Both the position numbers and the translations under genes were made by a program. Positions 28,667-39,411 of a stretch of 64,000 nt of DNA are shown one piece after another. Position 1 is the stretch's first letter, and the number at the start of each line of letters is the position of its first letter. Location: positions 124,001 through 188,000 of the forward strand of contig NZ_AP013042.1 in assembly GCF_001547755.1 (NCBI RefSeq), written 5' to 3'. Under the pieces are notes generated by a model. It saw only the letters and a list, made by a program, of their open reading frames with translations. It was not told where the DNA came from and did no database searches. This DNA is from an endosymbiont of Bathymodiolus septemdierum str. Myojin knoll (lineage in GTDB: Bacteria; Pseudomonadota; Gammaproteobacteria; PS1; Pseudothioglobaceae).

Positions 28667-30181
28667 TTATTCTACGTCATTACAGATAAGTTCTGAACTT
28701 TCGTTGGATTGGTGTTTTTGTTTGACAGTGTCGGAGCGTATATCTTCGATGCCTTGTAGGTAATTTTTATCAATATCACCAGTAACATATTTACCGTCAA
28801 AACAAGAATTATCAAAGGTCTTAATATCCGGATTGCCTTGCTGTACGCACCAAATTAAATCCTCTAAATTCTGATAAATTAATTTATCAGCACCAATGGC
28901 TTCGCACACTTGCTCGGTGGTTTTGCCATGGGCAATAAATTCTTTCTCGCTTGACATATCAATACCGTAAACATTTGGATAACGCACCGCAGGAGCGGCG
29001 GAGGCAAAAAAGACTTTTTTAGCGCCCGCATCACGAGCCATTTTGACAATTTGCTCGCTGGTGGTGCCACGCACGATAGAGTCATCGACCAATAAAACAT
29101 TTCTGCCTTTAAATTCAAGTTCAATGGCGCTGAGCTTCTGACGCACTGATTTTTTACGCTGTTTTTGTCCAGGCATAATGAAAGTGCGAGCGATGTAGCG
29201 ATTTTTAATCAAGCCTTCGGAATATTTTACGCCGAGTTTTTGTGCCAATTGTAGGGCTGCTACGCGCGAGGTATCTGGAATTGGAATAACCACATCAATT
29301 TTTTCATTCCACTCATTTTGGATTTTTTCTGCTAATTTTTCACCCATTCTTAGGCGAGATTTATACACAGAAATATTGTCAATCACAGAATCTGGACGGG
29401 CAAAATAAACAAATTCAAAGATACAAGGGGCGTATTGAGCCTTGTCTGAACATTGCTTGGTGAAAACATTGCCTTTTCTATCAATCACAACACCTTCACC
29501 CGGCGTGATGTCACGCGTTACCTTGTAGCCCAACGCTGTGAGTGCAACGCTTTCTGATGCCAACATATATTTAGTACCACCATTCGTGGTGCGCTTGCCT
29601 AAAATCAATGGGCGAATGCCATTTGGGTCGCGGAAACCAAAAATACCATAGCCTGGAATCATACCAACCGCTGCATAGGCGCCACGGACTCTTTTGTGTA
29701 CTTGGGTAATTGAGGTGAAAATATCTTTTTCATTAATGCGCTGTTTTTCTAATTTTGCCAATTCTCCAGCGAATACATTCAGTAGGATTTCTGAATCAGA
29801 ATTGGTATTAATGTGGCGTAAATCCTGTTCGAATAATTCTTTTTCCAATTCTTTTGTATTGGTTAAATTGCCATTATGAGCAAAAGCAATACCGTAAGGG
29901 GAATTGACATAAAACGGTTGCGCCTCCGCACCTGATGAGCTGCCTGCTGTCGGATAACGCACATGTCCAATACCCATATCGCCTAAGAGTCCAGCCATAT
30001 GCTTGGCTCTAAAGGCGTTTCTAACCAGACCATTTGACTTACGCATATAAAAGCGACCTTTGTGCGAAGTAACAATGCCAGCAGCATCTTGTCCACGGTG
30101 TTGAATAATGGTTAACGCATCATAAATATAAAGCGCTGTGTCTTTTTTTGTGGTGGATAAAATACCGACAATGCCGCACAT
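28667..30181 (-). CDS. purF: Amidophosphoribosyltransferase
   Basis: PurF makes phosphoribosylamine from PRPP and glutamine, the first step of purine synthesis. The 504 residues begin with MCGIVGI, where C2 is the Ntn-type glutaminase nucleophile after removal of Met1. The PRPP-binding loop is VLLVDDSIVRGTTSEQI. It follows cvpA by nine bases, the classical order. Confidence 0.97.
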   Translation of the reverse strand: MCGIVGILSTTKKDTALYIYDALTIIQHRGQDAAGIVTSHKGRFYMRKSNGLVRNAFRAKHMAGLLGDMGIGHVRYPTAGSSSGAEAQPFYVNSPYGIAFAHNGNLTNTKELEKELFEQDLRHINTNSDSEILLNVFAGELAKLEKQRINEKDIFTSITQVHKRVRGAYAAVGMIPGYGIFGFRDPNGIRPLILGKRTTNGGTKYMLASESVALTALGYKVTRDITPGEGVVIDRKGNVFTKQCSDKAQYAPCIFEFVYFARPDSVIDNISVYKSRLRMGEKLAEKIQNEWNEKIDVVIPIPDTSRVAALQLAQKLGVKYSEGLIKNRYIARTFIMPGQKQRKKSVRQKLSAIELEFKGRNVLLVDDSIVRGTTSEQIVKMARDAGAKKVFFASAAPAVRYPNVYGIDMSSEKEFIAHGKTTEQVCEAIGADKLIYQNLEDLIWCVQQGNPDIKTFDNSCFDGKYVTGDIDKNYLQGIEDIRSDTVKQKHQSNESSELICNDVE

Positions 30182-30190
30182 AATTATTTC

Positions 30191-31039
30191 CTAATCGTTT
30201 TTGATAAATAGTAGATGTTGTGATAACTCAAGCTTAATGCTGGTAACGACATCTTGGAATACTCCTAGTGAACTTTGGGATTCAGCCCAAAAATACCCCT
30301 GTGAAATAGTGTCAATGCTTTGCAATATTAAAATCATTAGAATAATAAATGCAAAACCTTTGATGAGTCCAATAATAGCGCCGAATATGTAATTATCTCC
30401 ACCACTTATGTTTGTTGCATTGAGTTTATCATCTAAGGCGGATAGTGTATTTAAAATGCCTTGAATAAAAGCACTTAAAAAGCAAGGATACGATGTGCTG
30501 ATTGGGCGCTTGAATAGTTTGGACAAGGTAACAAAGAAACCAATAAATGCAAAGAACATAATGGCGAAGGATGTCATAGAATGAAAGAAATTAGAGGTGG
30601 CCATTATTTCAATAAAATTGAAATCAAAAATTACATCAATATAATAATTAAATACAGCAGTAGCAATGAGTAAAAATCCTACTAAAAAAGACTTATTTAA
30701 AGTACAAGGTTCAGAGATTTTCGATGCCATTGCTATCACTTTATAAAGCACCATTTTTGCCGCCTCTACTAAAACAAAGATAACACCAAATGCAATTGCC
30801 ATATTAGATTGCAGTGATAATGACATCCAAGTGATGATCGGATGACCGGATAAATCAATATAAAACAACCAAGCAACAGTAAAAGATAGTACTAAAAAAC
30901 CAAGTCCAATGAGTTCTCTTGCCATGCCGCGTTCATATCCGCGCACACCAAAACCAATAAAAATAATCAAAGAAACCCAGACGGACCAATGATAATTGCC
31001 AATATTTGTAATAAATTCAGTCATTGTTGTTAAATTCAT
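30191..31039 (-). CDS. cvpA: CvpA-family membrane protein
   Basis: Assigned to CvpA by position between folC and purF and by the CvpA-like opening WVSLIIFIGFGVRGYERGMA plus four or more hydrophobic segments (near 20-35, 42-62, 80-95, 118-140, 153-170 and 222-242). At 282 residues it is much longer than the usual 160-190. CvpA proteins are linked to purine operons, colicin V production and envelope stress; the molecular role is unknown. The sequence similarity visible by eye is limited to the N-terminal half. Confidence 0.75.
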   Translation of the reverse strand: MNLTTMTEFITNIGNYHWSVWVSLIIFIGFGVRGYERGMARELIGLGFLVLSFTVAWLFYIDLSGHPIITWMSLSLQSNMAIAFGVIFVLVEAAKMVLYKVIAMASKISEPCTLNKSFLVGFLLIATAVFNYYIDVIFDFNFIEIMATSNFFHSMTSFAIMFFAFIGFFVTLSKLFKRPISTSYPCFLSAFIQGILNTLSALDDKLNATNISGGDNYIFGAIIGLIKGFAFIILMILILQSIDTISQGYFWAESQSSLGVFQDVVTSIKLELSQHLLFIKND

Positions 31040-31062
31040 TTAATGATTAAAAGAAGTTAATT

Positions 31063-32247
31063 TTACAAGATTTTGAGCGCATCGGTAACAACATAAAAAG
31101 AGCCAAAAATAACAATGCGTTGCAGTTGTTTTGTTTTTAATGCCCGATGGATTGCAGAAGACATATCTTCGCAAGCCGTTACCCTATCAGATAAAGAAAA
31201 TTTTTGCGTTAAATCTTGCATGGAAATTGCACGCTCTGTATCTAGTGGAACGAGTAGCCACTCGTCAATAATTGGAGAAATAATTGAAATCATTTCTCTA
31301 ATATTTTTATCTTCCAAGGCAGAAAAAATTGCAATGGTTGGCTGTTTGTTTTGTTTAAGGGTACTACTTAAGACTTGAACGGCTGCAGGGTTGTGTGCAA
31401 CATCTAAAATCACCATTTTTCCATTAATTTTCTTAGTTTGAAAACGACCTGCTAATTTTGTATTTTTAATGCCATTGAAAAATTGATTTTGAGTAATAGA
31501 AAACTCAGGCAGTTGCTTAATTGCCTCAATCGCAAGTGCGGCATTGCGTTGTTGATGTTCGCCTTGTAAACCAATATCGCCCATGTAAGGTGTGTTAACA
31601 AATGTTAAAAAAGCCTTCATTTTTTTTGCCACCGCTTCAATTGTTTTTGGCGGGTTTAAATCACCACAAATACAAGGCATATTTGCACGCATAATGCCCG
31701 CTTTTTCAAAGCCAATCATCTCACGCGTATTGCCCAAATAATCTGTATGGTCAATATCAATATTGGTAATCACTGCCACATCACTATCCACCACATTGAC
31801 CGAATCCAAACGACCACCTAAGCCAATTTCTAATACGGCAATTTCGACTTTTGCGTGGGTAAAAATCAATAATGCCGCTAAAGTAGAAAATTCAAAATAA
31901 GTTAAAGAGGTATTCTCTCTTGCCTGTTCGATTTGCTCGAAGGCAGTGCATATTTGTTGGTCGCTAACTTGCATGCCATTAACGCTAAAGCGTTCGTTAT
32001 ATTGATTGATATGTGGGGAGGTAAATGAGGCAACTTTAATGCCTGCTTGTTGATAAATGCTGCCAATAAAAGCGACGGTTGAGCCTTTGCCGTTAGTCCC
32101 CGCAACGGTGATAACTTTAAAATTTACCCCACTTGGAAAGAGAGTTTGATAAACTTTTTGTATGCGCTCTAATCCTAAATCAATCCCTACCGCATGTAGA
32201 TTTTGCTGATAATCTAGCCAATCGTTGAGTTTTTTCACTCTTCCCAA
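31063..32247 (-). CDS. folC: Folylpolyglutamate synthase / dihydrofolate synthase
   Basis: FolC adds glutamate to dihydropteroate and to folates. The 394 residues start with the Mur-ligase-type P-loop GTNGKGST (50-57) and contain VLEIGLGGRLDSVNVVDSDV and ITNIDIDHTDYLG of the central domain. A shorter C-terminal domain follows (ILDVAHNPAAVQVL). It overlaps fxsA by 13 bases and belongs to the minus-strand run toward purF. Confidence 0.95.
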   Translation of the reverse strand: MGRVKKLNDWLDYQQNLHAVGIDLGLERIQKVYQTLFPSGVNFKVITVAGTNGKGSTVAFIGSIYQQAGIKVASFTSPHINQYNERFSVNGMQVSDQQICTAFEQIEQARENTSLTYFEFSTLAALLIFTHAKVEIAVLEIGLGGRLDSVNVVDSDVAVITNIDIDHTDYLGNTREMIGFEKAGIMRANMPCICGDLNPPKTIEAVAKKMKAFLTFVNTPYMGDIGLQGEHQQRNAALAIEAIKQLPEFSITQNQFFNGIKNTKLAGRFQTKKINGKMVILDVAHNPAAVQVLSSTLKQNKQPTIAIFSALEDKNIREMISIISPIIDEWLLVPLDTERAISMQDLTQKFSLSDRVTACEDMSSAIHRALKTKQLQRIVIFGSFYVVTDALKIL

Positions 32248-32669
32248 AATTCGCCTTCAACAATCTTGTCGTCTTGCCTATTTTTTTGCTTTTGTTGTTG
32301 CGTTTGTGTTGAAGTAAAAATTCTATTCACATTCTTCTCCAAGAAATACCTTAAAAAGAACGCTCGACTCCAAGGCATTAGCCCTAACAATCCAACGCTA
32401 TCCGTAATAAATCCAGGTGTCAAAAGCAATATGCCCGACACCATAATGACGACGCCTTGCAACATTTCAAACGACGGATTTTGCCCTTGAATCTGCATTT
32501 GTTGCACTTTTTGCAAGGTAGAGAGCCCCTGTTGTTTTAGTAAATAGGCGCCGATAAAAGCCGTCAAAATAATCAATAAAATCGTATTGCCCGTGCCAAT
32601 CGCACCACCAACTTCAATTAGTACCATTAATTCTAAAGTCGTTGATATAACAAAAATTAAAAGTAACAT
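32235..32669 (-). CDS. fxsA: FxsA family membrane protein
   Basis: FxsA is a cytoplasmic membrane protein; in E. coli its overproduction relieves F-plasmid exclusion of phage T7. The 144 residues show the family pattern: LELMVLIEVGGAIGTGNTIL, AFIGAYLLKQQGL and GILLLTPGFITDSVGLLGLM, with about three membrane segments and a polar glutamine-rich tail. It overlaps folC by 13 bases and trmB by one base. Confidence 0.9.
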   Translation of the reverse strand: MLLLIFVISTTLELMVLIEVGGAIGTGNTILLIILTAFIGAYLLKQQGLSTLQKVQQMQIQGQNPSFEMLQGVVIMVSGILLLTPGFITDSVGLLGLMPWSRAFFLRYFLEKNVNRIFTSTQTQQQKQKNRQDDKIVEGEFWEE

Positions 32670-33349
32670 TATGATTTCTCGTTAACAAAAATTAAATCCC
32701 AAACGCCATGACCCAAGCGATGTCCGCGTTTTTCAAACTTACTTAAAGGTCTGAAATCTGGTCTTGGTGTATATGTATGGGCGCATTGCGTGTTTTTAAA
32801 GTTTTTATTTTCTTCTAGTGTCTCCATCATATGTTCAGCATAGTTTTCCCAATCTGTTGCCAAATGAAATTTGGCCCCATTTTTTAGTTTTTCCGATAAT
32901 AAATTCAAAAAACTGTGCTGAATAATCCTGCGTTTATGATGCTTTTTCTTGTGCCACGGGTCAGGGAAAAATAATTGCACGCCACTCAAGGTATCCTCTG
33001 CAATAATTTTTTCCAAGAATTCTACTGCATCACCTTTTAACACTTTTAAATTTTTCAGCGCATTGCTATGCGTACTACTAATCAATCGCCCAATCCCTGC
33101 CTCATAAACCTCAACCCCTACATAATTCAACTGTGGATTGTTCTGTGCCATATTCACCAGTGTATCGCCATTGCCAAATCCAATTTCCAAAACCACTGGA
33201 TTGTCATTCCCGAAAACTGTTTCAAAATCAATTGTCTTGTCAGTCTCAATAGAATAGTCTGCCCATAATTCTGTCAAACCTCTTTTTTGAGAAAGCGTCA
33301 AACGACCAGAGCGACGGACGAAACTCTGTATTTTTCTTAAAGCAGCCAT
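32669..33349 (-). CDS. trmB: tRNA (guanine-46-N7)-methyltransferase
   Basis: TrmB methylates G46 of tRNAs with S-adenosylmethionine. The 226 residues include the SAM-binding VLEIGFGNGDTLVNMAQ and the family signature FFPDPWHKKKHHKRRI used to contact tRNA, then RPDFRPLSKFEKRGHRLGH near the end. It overlaps xthA and fxsA by single bases. Confidence 0.95.
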   Translation of the reverse strand: MAALRKIQSFVRRSGRLTLSQKRGLTELWADYSIETDKTIDFETVFGNDNPVVLEIGFGNGDTLVNMAQNNPQLNYVGVEVYEAGIGRLISSTHSNALKNLKVLKGDAVEFLEKIIAEDTLSGVQLFFPDPWHKKKHHKRRIIQHSFLNLLSEKLKNGAKFHLATDWENYAEHMMETLEENKNFKNTQCAHTYTPRPDFRPLSKFEKRGHRLGHGVWDLIFVNEKS

Positions 33350-34116
33350 TAAAATTTATATTCCATAATCAGTGGCGCATGATCTGAAAAGCGTTGGTCT
33401 TTATAAATTTGGGTATTTTTAACCGTGCCTTTAAGGTTTGGCGTAAGAATTTGGTAGTCAATGCGCCAGCCAGTGTTGTTTGCCCAGGCTTGCCCACGGT
33501 TGCTCCACCAGGTGTATTGTCCATCTTCTTGGTTGATTTCACGAAAGGCGTCAATGAAGCCAACTTTATCGAATAATTCGTCGAGATAGGCGCGTTCTTC
33601 TGGGAGGCAGCCTGAGCGATTTTTGTTGCCAGTGAAGTTTTTTATGTCGCGTTTTTGATGGACGATGTTAACATCGCCGCAGAAGATGACTTTTTTTCCA
33701 TTGGCTTTTAATTGCTTAAGGTGAGGCATAAAGCGTTGCGTTAAAAACGCCATTTTTAAATCTTGTCTTTCTTGCTTAGAGCTACCTGAGTGGATATAAA
33801 TAGACACCACGGATAAATCATCAAAATCGGCTTGAATAATTCGACCTTCAAAATTCATATCTTCCCAATCGGTTTTTTTGACGACCAAGTTGGGTTTTTT
33901 CTTGCTAAAAATTGCAGTACCAGAATAGCCTTTTTTCTCGGCAGGGTGGTAATAACAGTGGTATTCTTTAGGGTAGAAGCGTTCGTCTAATTGGTCTTCT
34001 TGTGCTTTGATTTCTTGCAAGCACACCACTTCTGCATCTTCTTTTTTCAACCAATCAAAAAAACCTTTTTTTTCAGCTGCTCTAATTCCATTGACATTGA
34101 CTGTTATAATTTTCAT
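33349..34116 (-). CDS. xthA: Exodeoxyribonuclease III
   Basis: ExoIII-type AP endonuclease and 3'-5' exonuclease for base-excision repair. The 255 residues show the conserved metal and catalytic motifs [40 protein letters not shown] and SDHAPL. It is the first gene of the long minus-strand run and is divergent from pyrE across 34 AT-rich bases. Confidence 0.95.
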   Translation of the reverse strand: MKIITVNVNGIRAAEKKGFFDWLKKEDAEVVCLQEIKAQEDQLDERFYPKEYHCYYHPAEKKGYSGTAIFSKKKPNLVVKKTDWEDMNFEGRIIQADFDDLSVVSIYIHSGSSKQERQDLKMAFLTQRFMPHLKQLKANGKKVIFCGDVNIVHQKRDIKNFTGNKNRSGCLPEERAYLDELFDKVGFIDAFREINQEDGQYTWWSNRGQAWANNTGWRIDYQILTPNLKGTVKNTQIYKDQRFSDHAPLIMEYKF

Positions 34117-34150
34117 CTTTAAATTTTATCTTATTAAATATTGGACAACT

Positions 34151-34789
34151 ATGAAAGATTATCAAAAAGACTTTATTAATTTCGTTTTAGAAGTGGGCGC
34201 ATTAAAATTCGGAGAATTCAAACTAAAATCAGGTCGCATCAGTCCTTATTTTTTCAATGCTGGATTATTTAACCAGGGTAAACATCTGTCACAACTTGGT
34301 CATTTCTACGCACAGGCCATCGAAGACAGTGGTATGGATTTTGATGTTCTGTTCGGCCCCGCCTACAAGGGCATTCCTTTGGCTACTGCCACCGCAATGG
34401 CGCTCAATGACAATTTTAATAAAAATATCCCTTATAGTTTCAACCGCAAAGAAGCCAAAACCCACGGCGAAGGCGGCAACATCGTCGGACACCCGTTAAC
34501 AGGAGACATTTTAATCATCGACGATGTTATTACTGCTGGCACTGCAATCCGCGAGGCAATGGACATTATCTCAGCCAACGGCGCCACCGCAAAAGGTGTT
34601 ATCGTCGCATTAGACCGACAAGAAAAAGGCAAAGGCGAAAAATCCGCCATTCAAGAAGTTGAGCAAGATTTTGGACTAAGCGTTTTAAGCATCATCAATC
34701 TTTCAAGTGTTATTAATTATTTAAAACAAGGCAATGATCAAAAATTAATCACCCGTATTGAAACATATCGTGAACACTACGGAGTATGA
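34151..34789 (+). CDS. pyrE: Orotate phosphoribosyltransferase
   Basis: PyrE makes orotidine monophosphate from orotate and PRPP. The ATG at 34151 gives 212 residues, the E. coli length; the open frame extends upstream to 34007 but that part lies across xthA and is not family-like. Motifs are [16 protein letters not shown] and the PRPP loop [17 protein letters not shown]. The stop overlaps dbpA by four bases (ATGA). Confidence 0.96.
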   Translation: MKDYQKDFINFVLEVGALKFGEFKLKSGRISPYFFNAGLFNQGKHLSQLGHFYAQAIEDSGMDFDVLFGPAYKGIPLATATAMALNDNFNKNIPYSFNRKEAKTHGEGGNIVGHPLTGDILIIDDVITAGTAIREAMDIISANGATAKGVIVALDRQEKGKGEKSAIQEVEQDFGLSVLSIINLSSVINYLKQGNDQKLITRIETYREHYGV

Positions 34790-36174
34790 GTACTGTGAAT
34801 ACGACTGATTTTTCTGAATTAAAATTAAATCCAGATTTGCTAAAAAACCTAAGTAGTTTAGAGTATGAGTCAATGACACCTATTCAGGCATTGAGTTTGC
34901 CGGTAATTTTGGCGGGGGACGATGTGATTGGGCAGGGTAAGACAGGGTCGGGGAAGACGGCGGCGTTTGGACTGGGGTTATTGCAGAAATTAGATGTAAC
35001 TTCGTTTAAGGCACAGTCAATTGTATTGTGTCCGACTCGTGAGTTGGCAGACCAAGTGGCGAGTGAGATTCGAAAATTAGCCAGAGCAGTGCATAATATC
35101 AAGGTGTTGACGCTGTGTGGCGGTACACCGTTTGGTCCGCAAATTGGGTCATTGGCGCATGGGGTGCATATTGTAGTGGGGACACCAGGGCGGATTGAGG
35201 AGCATTTGCGTAAAGGTACATTGAAGTTGGGGGCTGTTAATACGCTAGTGCTGGATGAGGCAGATAGGATGTTGGATATGGGGTTTCAGGATACCATTGA
35301 CGAGATTATTGAGAAGGTGCCAGAAAATCGCCAGACTTTGTTGTTCAGTGCCACTTTCCCTAAGGAAATTATGTCAATTGCGGATAAGGTAATGCAAAAC
35401 CCCACTATTGTTGAAGCGCCTTCGATTGAAGAAGGGTCAACCATTAAACAATATTTTCACCTGACTAATACAGATGATGAACGAATGAAAGCATTGCGTT
35501 TATTGCTAGCAAAACACAAACCCAACGCCGCACTGGTATTTTGTAATACCAAGAGCGACACACAGGATGTGACAGACGAATTAGCTTATTATAAGTTTTA
35601 TGCAATTTCTATCCATGGGGATTTAGACCAACGAGAACGAGACCAGGCCTTAATTCGTTTTTCCAATGGCAGTGTGTCAGTACTGGTGGCAACTGATGTA
35701 GCAGCCCGAGGACTGGATATTGATGACTTGGATATGGTGATTAATTTTAATGTTGCACACGACCCCGAGGTACATACACATCGCATTGGACGCACAGGCA
35801 GGGCGGGAAAGCATGGCATTGCCTGCACTTTGTATAACGATAAAGAAACACGAAAATTAGAATTATTAGATGTTGACTGGGTTGATTGCACTAGCCCATT
35901 GCCGAGTGATAATTATTTACACAAACCAATTAAACGACCATTAATGACCACGCTGAAAGTTGATGGTGGTAAAAAACAAAAGCTACGCCCTGGTGATATT
36001 GTCGGTGGATTAACAGGCAAGGATGGCATCCCAGGTGATAAAATTGGCAAAATTAATGTGGTGAGTAATTGGTCGTATGTCGCTGTCAGTTCAGAATTGG
36101 TAAAAACAGCCTTGCAAAAAATTCAAAATGACAAACTCAAAGGTAGGACTTTTAGAGTGAGGATTCTGTCTTAA
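34786..36174 (+). CDS. dbpA: ATP-dependent RNA helicase DbpA
   Basis: DEAD-box helicase that acts in 50S ribosome assembly after binding hairpin 92 of 23S rRNA. The 462 residues have motif [17 protein letters not shown], motif [14 protein letters not shown], motif III SAT, and motif [12 protein letters not shown]. The C-terminal 75 residues ([20 protein letters not shown] onward) form the DbpA RNA-binding domain, which separates it from other DEAD-box proteins. Coupled to pyrE by overlap; followed by a 27-bp palindrome. Confidence 0.95.
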   Translation: MSTVNTTDFSELKLNPDLLKNLSSLEYESMTPIQALSLPVILAGDDVIGQGKTGSGKTAAFGLGLLQKLDVTSFKAQSIVLCPTRELADQVASEIRKLARAVHNIKVLTLCGGTPFGPQIGSLAHGVHIVVGTPGRIEEHLRKGTLKLGAVNTLVLDEADRMLDMGFQDTIDEIIEKVPENRQTLLFSATFPKEIMSIADKVMQNPTIVEAPSIEEGSTIKQYFHLTNTDDERMKALRLLLAKHKPNAALVFCNTKSDTQDVTDELAYYKFYAISIHGDLDQRERDQALIRFSNGSVSVLVATDVAARGLDIDDLDMVINFNVAHDPEVHTHRIGRTGRAGKHGIACTLYNDKETRKLELLDVDWVDCTSPLPSDNYLHKPIKRPLMTTLKVDGGKKQKLRPGDIVGGLTGKDGIPGDKIGKINVVSNWSYVAVSSELVKTALQKIQNDKLKGRTFRVRILS

Positions 36175-36176
36175 TT

Positions 36177-36240
36177 CCTAATCCAAAGATAGAAAGTGTA
36201 AATATGGCGTCAGATTTGCATTTTCTATTTTTGGATTAGG
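36177..36240. repeat. Long palindromic element, 27-bp arms, REP-like and probably a bidirectional terminator
   Basis: The arms 36177-36203 and 36214-36240 pair along 27 bases; the three non-Watson-Crick positions are G-T wobbles in the plus-strand RNA. The loop is ten bases. It fills the gap between convergent dbpA and the unknown gene at 36242. One arm plus loop (36190-36210) recurs inverted at 17575-17595 with one change. The arms are much longer than those of the other terminators in the window, so it may belong to a dispersed repeat family that also ends transcription. Confidence 0.75.
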
Positions 36241-36241
36241 G

Positions 36242-36664
36242 TTAATCAGTAGGATTGTCGTTAAGGGGCTTAATGGTAAAATCTTCCCATTTTTCACTGT
36301 CGTAAGTTATCTCAAAGCCATATAATTTTTGTGAGACTTCTACTTTCGCTTCATCGGGTAATTGCCAAACTCGGTTGCATTCAGTTGGGCCTTGAATATC
36401 CATAAAATTGTTCACCCGAATCACATCTTTTTTGCTTAGTTCTAAATTGGTAAAAGTGGTAATCACTTCGTTGATAAACTCAGGTTTGGCAAGGTTGTAG
36501 TAACCCATTTTTTCATACTGTCGCACTAATCGTATGTTCTCTTTTATGTGTACTTTAACTTTGTCAAGGTCATAATATTCCTGAGTCACGGACGCAACTG
36601 TGGAATCGTCATTCAAAATAACAGTGGTAACTTCTGGGAACACCTTGATGGTTTCAGTGCTCAT
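36242..36664 (-). CDS. Protein of unknown function
   Basis: I do not recognise this 140-residue acidic protein. No membrane segment or signal peptide is seen. The first 30 residues look like two beta-strands (VTTVILNDDSTVASVTQEYY), followed by helices. It starts nine bases after purH ends, as the last gene of the minus-strand run, and is closed by the palindrome at 36177-36240. Confidence 0.65.
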   Translation of the reverse strand: MSTETIKVFPEVTTVILNDDSTVASVTQEYYDLDKVKVHIKENIRLVRQYEKMGYYNLAKPEFINEVITTFTNLELSKKDVIRVNNFMDIQGPTECNRVWQLPDEAKVEVSQKLYGFEITYDSEKWEDFTIKPLNDNPTD

Positions 36665-36673
36665 TGCTCCCCC

Positions 36674-38212
36674 TTAGTGTTTGAAATGGCGCATATCAGT
36701 GAAGACCATGGCGATGCCGTGTTCGTTGGCAGCTTTAATAGTTTCGTCGTCACGCATTGAGCCACCAGGTTGGATAATGGCTTTGATACCTGCTTCTGCG
36801 GCGGCGTCGATGCCATCTCTGAATGGGAAGAAGGCGTCGGATGCCATGACGGAACCTTCGACCACTAAATTTTCATCGGTAGCTTTGATACCAGCAATCT
36901 TGGCAGAATAGACGCGGGACATTTGTCCTGCGCCGATGCCGATGGTCATTTGGTTTTTAGCATAAACGATGGCGTTTGATTTAACGGTTTTTGCAACTTT
37001 CCAGGCGAACATTAAATCATTCATTTGCGCTGAAGTTGGCTGAACTTCACTAACGCATTTTATATCGTCAGCTGTAATTACGCCAAGGTCTTTGTCTTGA
37101 ACTAACAAACCACCTGTGACGCGCTTGTAGTCAAGAGATGGCTGGGCTTTGCTTAAATTGCCACACTCTAAGGCACGAACATTTTGTTTGGTTGATAATA
37201 CGGCTTTGGCATCATCATCCACACTTGGGGCAATGATGACTTCGACAAATTGACGCTCAATAATGATTTCTACGGTCTTTTTGTCAAGATTGCGATTGAA
37301 GGCGATGATGCCACCAAATGCAGAAGTGGGGTCGGTTTTGAAAGCATCGTCATAAGCATCAAAAATATTGTTACGAACGGCAACACCACAAGGGTTAGCA
37401 TGTTTAACAATCACACAGGCAGGCTCGTTAAAACTACGAACGCATTCCAAGGCGGCATCTGCATCTGCCATATTATTGAATGACATTTCCCTACCTTGGA
37501 ATTGCGTTGAAGATGCTACGCAAGCCTGAGTAATGTTATTTTCAACATAGAAAGCTGCATTTTGATGCGGATTTTCACCGTAACGCATTGATTGCACTTT
37601 GTGGAATTGCAAGTTTATTGTGTTTGAAAAGCCCCCTTCACCTTTGCCTAAATAGTTAGCAATTGCACCATCATATTGGGCGGTGTGTTCGAAAGTTTTT
37701 AAGGCTAATTTGACTCTAGTGGCTAATGAAGTGTCGCCGTTTTCGGTAATTTCATCCATTACTATTTGGTAGTCAGATGCGTCAACGATAACGGTTACTG
37801 AGGCGTGGTTTTTGGCGCTTGAACGCAACATTGCTGGGCCCCCAATGTCAATATTTTCAATTGCATCTTCTAAGGTGCAATCTGGGTTGGCAATGGTTTC
37901 CTGGAAAGGGTAAAGGTTAACCACGACTAAATCGATTGGACTGATGTCATTTTCTGCCATAACCGCTTCATCAATGCCACGACGCGCTAAAATGCCACCA
38001 TGGATTTTTGGGTTTAAAGTCTTTACCCGACCTGCCATCATTTCTGGGAAGCCAGTGTAATCCGATACTTCGATAACAGGGATATTATTGTCGGCTAATA
38101 ATTTTGCTGTACCACCTGTGGATAGGATTTCGATGTTTTTACTGGCTAATAATTTTGCCAATTCAAGTACACCTGTTTTATCAGAAACACTAATTAATGC
38201 GCGATTTATCAT
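36674..38212 (-). CDS. purH: Bifunctional AICAR transformylase / IMP cyclohydrolase
   Basis: PurH carries out the last two steps of IMP synthesis. The N-terminal domain is the IMP cyclohydrolase ([46 protein letters not shown]) and the larger C-terminal domain the transformylase ([31 protein letters not shown]). The start at 38212 gives the standard [11 protein letters not shown] and 512 residues; the frame stays open to 38242 but that extension lies across the end of fis. The dusB-fis-purH order is a common gammaproteobacterial one. Confidence 0.96.
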   Translation of the reverse strand: MINRALISVSDKTGVLELAKLLASKNIEILSTGGTAKLLADNNIPVIEVSDYTGFPEMMAGRVKTLNPKIHGGILARRGIDEAVMAENDISPIDLVVVNLYPFQETIANPDCTLEDAIENIDIGGPAMLRSSAKNHASVTVIVDASDYQIVMDEITENGDTSLATRVKLALKTFEHTAQYDGAIANYLGKGEGGFSNTINLQFHKVQSMRYGENPHQNAAFYVENNITQACVASSTQFQGREMSFNNMADADAALECVRSFNEPACVIVKHANPCGVAVRNNIFDAYDDAFKTDPTSAFGGIIAFNRNLDKKTVEIIIERQFVEVIIAPSVDDDAKAVLSTKQNVRALECGNLSKAQPSLDYKRVTGGLLVQDKDLGVITADDIKCVSEVQPTSAQMNDLMFAWKVAKTVKSNAIVYAKNQMTIGIGAGQMSRVYSAKIAGIKATDENLVVEGSVMASDAFFPFRDGIDAAAEAGIKAIIQPGGSMRDDETIKAANEHGIAMVFTDMRHFKH

Positions 38213-38222
38213 TTTTAATCTC

Positions 38223-38453
38223 TTAAAGTTTATAAAGCTCAATTTTCTTTTTAAGTGTGCCGCGATTCATACCTAAAATCCTGGCGGCTTCACTCTGGTT
38301 TTGCCCAACTTTATCTAACACGAATTTAAGGGTAATCGATTCACCTTCATTCATCACCATTTTGTGTACGCCAGTCGCTTTTTCGCCTTTTAATTGGGAG
38401 AAATAGTGCTCTAATTTTGCGTTAATGCAAGCGGGTAAATCAGTCGAGTTCAT
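38223..38453 (-). CDS. fis: Fis-family nucleoid-associated DNA-binding protein
   Basis: Fis bends DNA and modulates rRNA and many other promoters. From the ATG at 38453 the protein is 76 residues, shorter than the 98 of E. coli, with the C-terminal helix-turn-helix [20 protein letters not shown] intact. The N-terminal beta-hairpin arm is reduced. The open frame goes back to 38630, but that part overlaps dusB and is not Fis-like. It overlaps dusB by 14 bases, matching the classical dusB-fis operon. Confidence 0.85.
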   Translation of the reverse strand: MNSTDLPACINAKLEHYFSQLKGEKATGVHKMVMNEGESITLKFVLDKVGQNQSEAARILGMNRGTLKKKIELYKL

Positions 38454-39411
38454 GGATGCAATTTTTGAAGTGTTGATGTTGTTGTTTAGAAGTGTCAATT
38501 TTACTAATTTTTGCCCAACAAGATTGAGGTTTATCTGAAAAATATTGTAAATACCAAAGAATGTGTTTTCTGGCAATGCGCACGCCCAATCCTTCGCCGT
38601 AAAAAACATGAATTTGCTGAATGTGCTCAATGGCAGTTTGTTTTTTTACGGTTAATGCAATCGGTTTGGCGTGTGTATTTGTTTTTAAATAATGGTCAAT
38701 TTCTCTGATAATCCATGGGTTACCTTGCGTCGCTCTACCGACCATAACGCCACTTGCCCCTGTTTCGTCTAATATGCGTTTGGCTTTTTCAGCGGAAGTA
38801 ATGTCGCCATTGGCAATCACGGGGATAGTGACTTGTGAGACTACTTGGGCAACGGTATCGTATTCGGCTTTTCCGTTATATTTATCCGCACGGGTTCTGC
38901 CATGGATACTGAGCATTTGAATGCCAGCTTCTTGGGCGATTTGGGCGATGGTTGGCGCGTTTTTGTTTTCACGGTTCCAACCGGTGCGTATTTTCAAAGT
39001 CACGGGTACATCAACGCTACTGACAACTGAATTAAGGATGTTTTCGACTAGGGCTTCATCTTGCATAAGTGCCGAACCTGCGGCTTTGTTACATACTTTC
39101 TTGGCGGGGCAGCCCATATTAATATCGATAATATCAGCACCAAATTCAACGGCTTTTTGTGCGGACAAGGCTAATTCTTTGGCTTCAGATCCTGCAATCT
39201 GAATGCTAATCGGGGCAGATTCCCCTAAAAAATCCAAGCGCTGTTTGGTTTTATTAGTATTGAGTAAATGTTGTTGGATTACCACCATTTCGGAAGTCGT
39301 TAGTGCCGCACCTTGCGCTCGACATAGCATTCTAAATGGTTTGTCACTGGTGCCTGCCATCGGTGCCAATAACACCTGAGAGTTGAGTTGGTAGGGGCCG
39401 ATTTGAATCAC
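38440..39411 (-). CDS. dusB: tRNA-dihydrouridine synthase B
   Basis: DusB reduces specific uridines in the tRNA D-loop using FMN. The 323 residues are a TIM barrel: [18 protein letters not shown] at the start, [19 protein letters not shown] with the catalytic cysteine C102, LKIRTGW and the FMN-phosphate site [17 protein letters not shown]. Classified as DusB by its position before fis. It overlaps def by four bases. Confidence 0.93.
   Translation of the reverse strand: MIQIGPYQLNSQVLLAPMAGTSDKPFRMLCRAQGAALTTSEMVVIQQHLLNTNKTKQRLDFLGESAPISIQIAGSEAKELALSAQKAVEFGADIIDINMGCPAKKVCNKAAGSALMQDEALVENILNSVVSSVDVPVTLKIRTGWNRENKNAPTIAQIAQEAGIQMLSIHGRTRADKYNGKAEYDTVAQVVSQVTIPVIANGDITSAEKAKRILDETGASGVMVGRATQGNPWIIREIDHYLKTNTHAKPIALTVKKQTAIEHIQQIHVFYGEGLGVRIARKHILWYLQYFSDKPQSCWAKISKIDTSKQQHQHFKNCIHELD

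Noticed and set aside
34007-34150. Upstream extension of the pyrE frame
   Set aside because: It crosses the start of xthA on the other strand and is not PyrE-like; the ATG at 34151 gives the standard length.
38454-38630. Upstream extension of the fis frame
   Set aside because: This part runs across the end of dusB in another frame and is unlike Fis; the start at 38453 gives the expected protein.
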